From Deltaproteobacteria bacterium HGW-Deltaproteobacteria-4 (lineage in GTDB: Bacteria; Desulfobacterota; Desulfuromonadia; Desulfuromonadales; UBA2197): 64,000 nucleotides of DNA. Of the stretch, positions 60,782-64,000 are shown piece after piece (positions within the stretch are counted from its first letter, which is position 1; every line of letters begins with the position of its first letter). The position numbers and the translations under genes are program-made. The stretch lies in assembly GCA_002841765.1 (NCBI GenBank), contig PHAV01000010.1, positions 62,001 to 126,000 on the forward strand. Direction: 5' to 3'. The notes below the pieces were generated by a model, which made no database searches, was not told the DNA's origin, and saw nothing but the letters and a program-made list of their open reading frames with translations.

Positions 60782-61384
60782 TTACTTTTTACCGTAGCGG
60801 CGCTGCCACCAGATATAACCGACGATCAGGGCGCCGCTGGCGATGACCACCCAGAGGAGTGCCTGGTGGGAATACTGCATGATCAGCTCCTGGTTCTCGC
60901 CGATAATATAACCGATCCAGGCGAGGATGGTGCACCAGATCCCTGCGCCGGCAAGGGTGTAAAGGGAGAAGCGGAGATGATTCATACCGGAGAGGCCGGC
61001 AGGAATGGAGATGAGGTGGCGGATAACCGGCAACAGGCGGCCGATGAAGGTGGAGATCTCACCGTGGCGCTGGAAAAATGTCTCCATTCGTTGAAGCTTC
61101 TCCGGACTGATCAGCACATATTTGCCGTAACGGTAAAGGAGAGGGCGGCCGAGGTGCTGGGCGGCAAAATAGTTGGCGTAGGCGCCAACCAAGCTGCCGA
61201 CGGTGCCGGCGAGAATTGCCAGACCGATATGCATCTTCCCCTGCTGGGCGAGGTAGCCGGCCGGGGGCATGACCAGTTCGCTCGGCACCGGCACAATGGA
61301 GCTCTCCATCGCCATGAGTAGGAAGATACCGGGATAACCGAGATGGCCTATTGTTTCAACCAGCCAGTTAAGTAGTGCGTGCAT
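60782..61384 (-). CDS. DedA family membrane protein
   Basis: The 200 residues have four or five helices with SSIVPVPSELVMPPAGYLA, GTVGSLVGAYANYFAAQHLG and FFQRHGEISTFIGRLLPVIRHLISIPAGLSGM, the DedA/VTT core with re-entrant loops. Members take part in lipid-carrier or phospholipid flipping. The ATG at 61384 has GGAGG directly before it and is preferred to an in-frame start eight codons upstream. Confidence 0.9.
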   Translation of the reverse strand: MHALLNWLVETIGHLGYPGIFLLMAMESSIVPVPSELVMPPAGYLAQQGKMHIGLAILAGTVGSLVGAYANYFAAQHLGRPLLYRYGKYVLISPEKLQRMETFFQRHGEISTFIGRLLPVIRHLISIPAGLSGMNHLRFSLYTLAGAGIWCTILAWIGYIIGENQELIMQYSHQALLWVVIASGALIVGYIWWQRRYGKK

Positions 61385-61417
61385 GAAGCCTCCGAGATGA
61401 AAGTGCAAGAAAATCGA

Positions 61418-61499
61418 CCACCCCCAGCCTCTCCTTAAAAAAGGAGGGGGCTTAAAGCCTGAAGTCCCCCTCCTTTTTTAAGGAGGGGTTAGGGGTGGT
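61418..61499. repeat. Long imperfect palindrome (about 80 bp) upstream of dedA
   Basis: The inner arms CTCCTTAAAAAAGGAGGGGG and CCCCCTCCTTTTTTAAGGAG are near-perfect; the outer arms ACCACCCCCAGCCT and TTAGGGGTGGT extend it. The unit itself contains a smaller palindrome (CTCCTT...AAGGAG). It looks like a non-coding interspersed repeat (REP/MITE type) and can act as a terminator. Confidence 0.7.
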
Positions 61500-61541
61500 A
61501 GGGGTCAGCTTGAAAGCTTAATGTAAAAAGTCAAATTTGCC

Positions 61542-62711
61542 TCAAAGAAAGTTCGTAATCAAATGATCATAAAGAAGCCAGCCGTTCAGATCGAAGTACC
61601 AACGTCCGTCGGCATGGTGGAGTCGATCCCCGCAGCGGGCAATAGCGTTCGGGAAGACCTCGACGATGTTGCGGTTGAATTGCTGTGAAAAGCGCATGTC
61701 ACTGACCCCTTCGGCGGTGCGCAGGCCGAGGTAAAGAGTCTCAGCCATGGCGAGCTGTTGATCACAGACTTCGATGGAGATTGCTGTTGTCTCTCCACCC
61801 GCCAGCTTCTTGCGGTAAAGTTCGAGGTCGTGCGGGACCGAAAGGCGCTCCCCCCAACCATTGCCGCGGAGCGAGTGAGCGCCGACACCGAGGCCGAGGT
61901 AGGGGTGCCGGCGCCAGTAGCCAAGGTTGTGGCGGCATTCATAGCCGGACCGGGCAAAGTTGGAGATTTCGTAGTGGCGAAAGCCGGCTTTGGTCAATTC
62001 TGTGTTGACGCAGAGATAGGCAGCAGCGGCGGCGTCCTCGTTGGGGAGCGTCAACGTCCCGGCCGCTTCCATTTGTGCAAAGGGAGTTCCCTTCTCGACG
62101 GTGAGGCCGTAGCATGAGAGATGCTGGGGTTGCAGCTCAAGGAGTTGGGAGATCTCTGCCCGCAACTTGTCGAGATCCTGCCCGGGGAGGCTATAGATGA
62201 GATCAAGGGAGAGGTTGTCGAAACCGGCGCAGCGGGCAGCGGCAATGGCATCGAGGCTGTCCTGACGGGAGTGGACGCGGCCGAGTTTCGTCAGATCTTC
62301 GTCGGCAAGGGCCTGGATGCCGAGAGAGAGGCGGTTGACTCCGGCACGGCGTAATTTGTCAAGATAGCGGGGGGAGACGGTCCCCGGGTTCGCTTCGAGG
62401 GAGATTTCGATCGTACCGGCAAAGCCGAAGGTGGCGCGGGCGGAGTCGAGAACCTCTTTGATTCCCTGAACCGGTAGGAGGGAAGGGGTACCGCCTCCGA
62501 AGAAGATCGAGGTTAACGGACCGTCCCACGACTTTGCCGACTTCCGGAGTTCTTGTGTCAGGAGGGCTGGGTAGCTTTCGACCTCCTGCCTACTTTGGGG
62601 GACGATGGAGAAGAAGTCACAGTAGGGACATTTGCTGCGACAGAAGGGGGTGTGCAGATAGAGGCCAAAGCCGCCCTGTACTGATTGAGCAGCCGAGTTG
62701 TCGCACACCAT
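61542..62711 (-). CDS. hemW: Radical SAM heme chaperone HemW (coproporphyrinogen oxidase-like)
   Basis: The 389 residues carry the radical SAM motif CRSKCPYC followed by DFFS, IFFGGGTPSLL, SLEANPGTV, RLSLGIQAL, DLIYSLPGQ and the HemN C-terminal domain. The one-residue-short spacing CxxxCxxC with HTPFC fits HemW, a heme-trafficking protein, better than true HemN. The ATG at 62711 with AGGA upstream replaces an in-frame TTG five codons earlier. Confidence 0.9.
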   Translation of the reverse strand: MVCDNSAAQSVQGGFGLYLHTPFCRSKCPYCDFFSIVPQSRQEVESYPALLTQELRKSAKSWDGPLTSIFFGGGTPSLLPVQGIKEVLDSARATFGFAGTIEISLEANPGTVSPRYLDKLRRAGVNRLSLGIQALADEDLTKLGRVHSRQDSLDAIAAARCAGFDNLSLDLIYSLPGQDLDKLRAEISQLLELQPQHLSCYGLTVEKGTPFAQMEAAGTLTLPNEDAAAAAYLCVNTELTKAGFRHYEISNFARSGYECRHNLGYWRRHPYLGLGVGAHSLRGNGWGERLSVPHDLELYRKKLAGGETTAISIEVCDQQLAMAETLYLGLRTAEGVSDMRFSQQFNRNIVEVFPNAIARCGDRLHHADGRWYFDLNGWLLYDHLITNFL

Positions 62712-62900
62712 AAATATCCTGAGCAAAAGGGGGGGGGAGACGATTCACCGTGTTATTTTTACTCTTTGCCGCGGTTTAGAGTCAAGGGAAAGAGGGGCGA
62801 AAGGGTTCTCTTCATTTGTTGAAAAATATTGCGGCAGGAGCGGTTGCTGTCTATAATGTCAAACTTTGCAACTCTGGTTAACTCCCCGGGAGATTTATTT

Positions 62901-63692
62901 ATGTCGCCTCATACTCTGAATGTCGCTGCTGTTCAGTTTAATATCCGTCTCGGTGATATTGAGGCCAATTGGCAAGCTGCGACGCAGGGGCTGCGGAGTG
63001 TCGCTGCGCAGGGAGCCAAACTTGCAGTGCTGCCGGAGATGTGGAGTACTGGCTACGATTATCGCCAACTCGCAGAGTTGGCGACGCACACTCTCGGAAT
63101 CTTGACGCGACTGCAGGCTTTGAGTACAGAACTCGGGCTGACGATTGTCGGCAGCCTGGCTGAGCCGGACGGCGACAAGGTCTGCAACACCGCCTGGGTC
63201 ATCGATCAGGGGGAGATCGTCGGCAAGTATCGCAAGCTTCATCTCTTTTCGACCATGGGGGAGGATCGTTATCTTCACGCCGGTGAGCAGTATCTGGTTG
63301 TCGAAACCAGCGTTGGCCGTCTCGGTATCGCCATCTGCTACGATCTCCGTTTTCCGGAACTCTTTCGCCGCATGGCTCTCGATGGCGCCGAAATTATCTG
63401 TCTCCCTGCCGAATGGCCGAAACCGCGGCAAGAGCACTGGCGCACCCTGTTGCGCGCCCGCGCCATTGAAAATCAGCTCTTTGTCGTCGCCGCCAACTGC
63501 TGCGGAGTGCAGGGGAAACTTGATTTCTTCGGCATGAGCCTCCTCCTTTCCGCTCGCGGCGAGGTGCTGGCGGAAGCCGGCGAAGTCGCTACCTGTCTTG
63601 TTACCGAGTTCGACTTTGCCGAGATGGAAGAATACCGGCAGCAGATCCCCTGTTTTCGTGACCGGCGCCCGGAGATCTACGGGCAACTTTGA
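62901..63692 (+). CDS. Carbon-nitrogen hydrolase (nitrilase superfamily, omega-amidase-like)
   Basis: Amidase of 263 residues with the Glu-Lys-Cys triad in LPEMWSTGY, KYRKLHLF and AICYDLRFPELFR. The final AEWPKPRQEHWRTLLRARAIENQLFVVAANCCG is close to omega-amidase/YafV relatives that repair deaminated glutathione or act on alpha-ketoglutaramate. The ATG at 62901 gives the family start; upstream in-frame codons are not conserved. GGGAG precedes it. Confidence 0.87.
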   Translation: MSPHTLNVAAVQFNIRLGDIEANWQAATQGLRSVAAQGAKLAVLPEMWSTGYDYRQLAELATHTLGILTRLQALSTELGLTIVGSLAEPDGDKVCNTAWVIDQGEIVGKYRKLHLFSTMGEDRYLHAGEQYLVVETSVGRLGIAICYDLRFPELFRRMALDGAEIICLPAEWPKPRQEHWRTLLRARAIENQLFVVAANCCGVQGKLDFFGMSLLLSARGEVLAEAGEVATCLVTEFDFAEMEEYRQQIPCFRDRRPEIYGQL

Positions 63693-63847
63693 ATCTTAAG
63701 GGCGGTTCACACGGATAGCGCGGATGAAACGGATAAAAGACCGATAAATCAAAGGGATAATCCGTTCAAATCAGATTTTACCCTCTGGTGAATAATGTTA
63801 TTTAAAATAGGCCCTATGCAGGCCATCTTCAAGAAACGGAGTTTTTC

Positions 63848-64000
63848 ATGTTAACCACCGCTGATTTCAAACGCGGGCTGGTCTTCCAGCTCGATGGTAC
63901 CCCTTGTATTATCCTTGATTACACCATGCAGTCGCCCTCGGCCCGGGGTGGTAATACCCTGGTCAAGACCAAATACCGCAACATGCTGACCGGTCAGGTT
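63848..64000 (+). CDS. Elongation factor P family protein, EfpL/YeiP-like loop, 3' end outside window
   Basis: The first 51 residues of an EF-P family protein are visible, starting LTTADFKRGLVFQLDGTP. The tip loop reads MQSPSARGGNTLVK. This resembles the SPTARGAA loop of EfpL/YeiP and not the PGKG loop with modified lysine of canonical EF-P. It would relieve ribosome stalling at proline-rich motifs. GGAG lies 6 bases before the ATG. The remaining domains lie outside, so subfamily assignment is provisional. Confidence 0.82.
   Translation, partial: MLTTADFKRGLVFQLDGTPCIILDYTMQSPSARGGNTLVKTKYRNMLTGQV

Noticed and set aside
63693-63847. Repeated CGGAT words in the spacer before the EF-P family gene
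   Set aside because: They are short and irregular and form no clear palindrome or operator; probably decayed repeat or chance.

Overview
The window reads as chromosomal DNA from an anaerobic deltaproteobacterium close to Desulfuromonadales (Geobacter, Desulfuromonas, Pelobacter). This is inferred from gene content: EI-Ntr, many sigma-54 activators, corrinoid proteins, a Geobacter-type GEMM riboswitch, an LPS-type outer membrane and large hybrid kinases. I see no rRNA, phage, transposase or CRISPR array. Both ends cut genes: ptsP on the left and an EF-P family gene on the right.

1-6.8 kb (minus strand): oppD-oppF, then a sigma-54 activator carrying an [FeFe]-hydrogenase-like sensor domain, then ptsP. 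Between the activator and ptsP lie repeated palindromes (GTGCC-N6-GGCAC), a perfect -24/-12 promoter and a strong intrinsic terminator. Together these predict a short sigma-54-dependent RNA. Two more palindromes of the same type sit in front of the activator gene. 7-10.4 kb: a helical-repeat protein and two tandem trans-sulfuration enzymes under a SAM-I riboswitch.

10.6-18.9 kb: a Fur-box-like site and a short terminated leader precede a tightly coupled operon: corrinoid protein, MtaA/UroD-like protein that has lost its zinc ligands, DUF1638 protein and cytosolic hybrid kinase. A second, transmembrane hybrid kinase with a solute-binding sensor domain follows. 18.9-20.6 kb: cmoA-cmoB. 20.6-23.8 kb: a GEMM-I riboswitch of the Geobacter (3',3'-cGAMP-like) type precedes an envelope cluster of two L,D-transpeptidases flanking an Lpp-like lipoprotein that ends in lysine. 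Two tRNA genes follow.

24-43 kb: an SDR protein, a ferredoxin, then a long minus-strand biosynthetic run: trpG-trpD-trpC-trpB2-trpF-(acyltransferase)-trpB-(DEAD helicase)-trpA-accD-folC-lptD. There is no trpE. A methyltransferase and rarA lie upstream. 43-51.3 kb: a trimeric autotransporter operon with a candidate sigma-54 promoter, a divergent outer-membrane protein and an NtrC-type two-component pair that is a plausible regulator.

51.5-64 kb: nadK-recN-GNAT-M23 peptidase; a DAHP synthase preceded by a Phe/Tyr/Trp-rich leader peptide and attenuator; ferritin; a run of small housekeeping and membrane genes; hemW; a nitrilase-family amidase; and the start of an EF-P family gene whose loop resembles EfpL/YeiP. 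All coordinates and motifs were read by eye; no database search was run.
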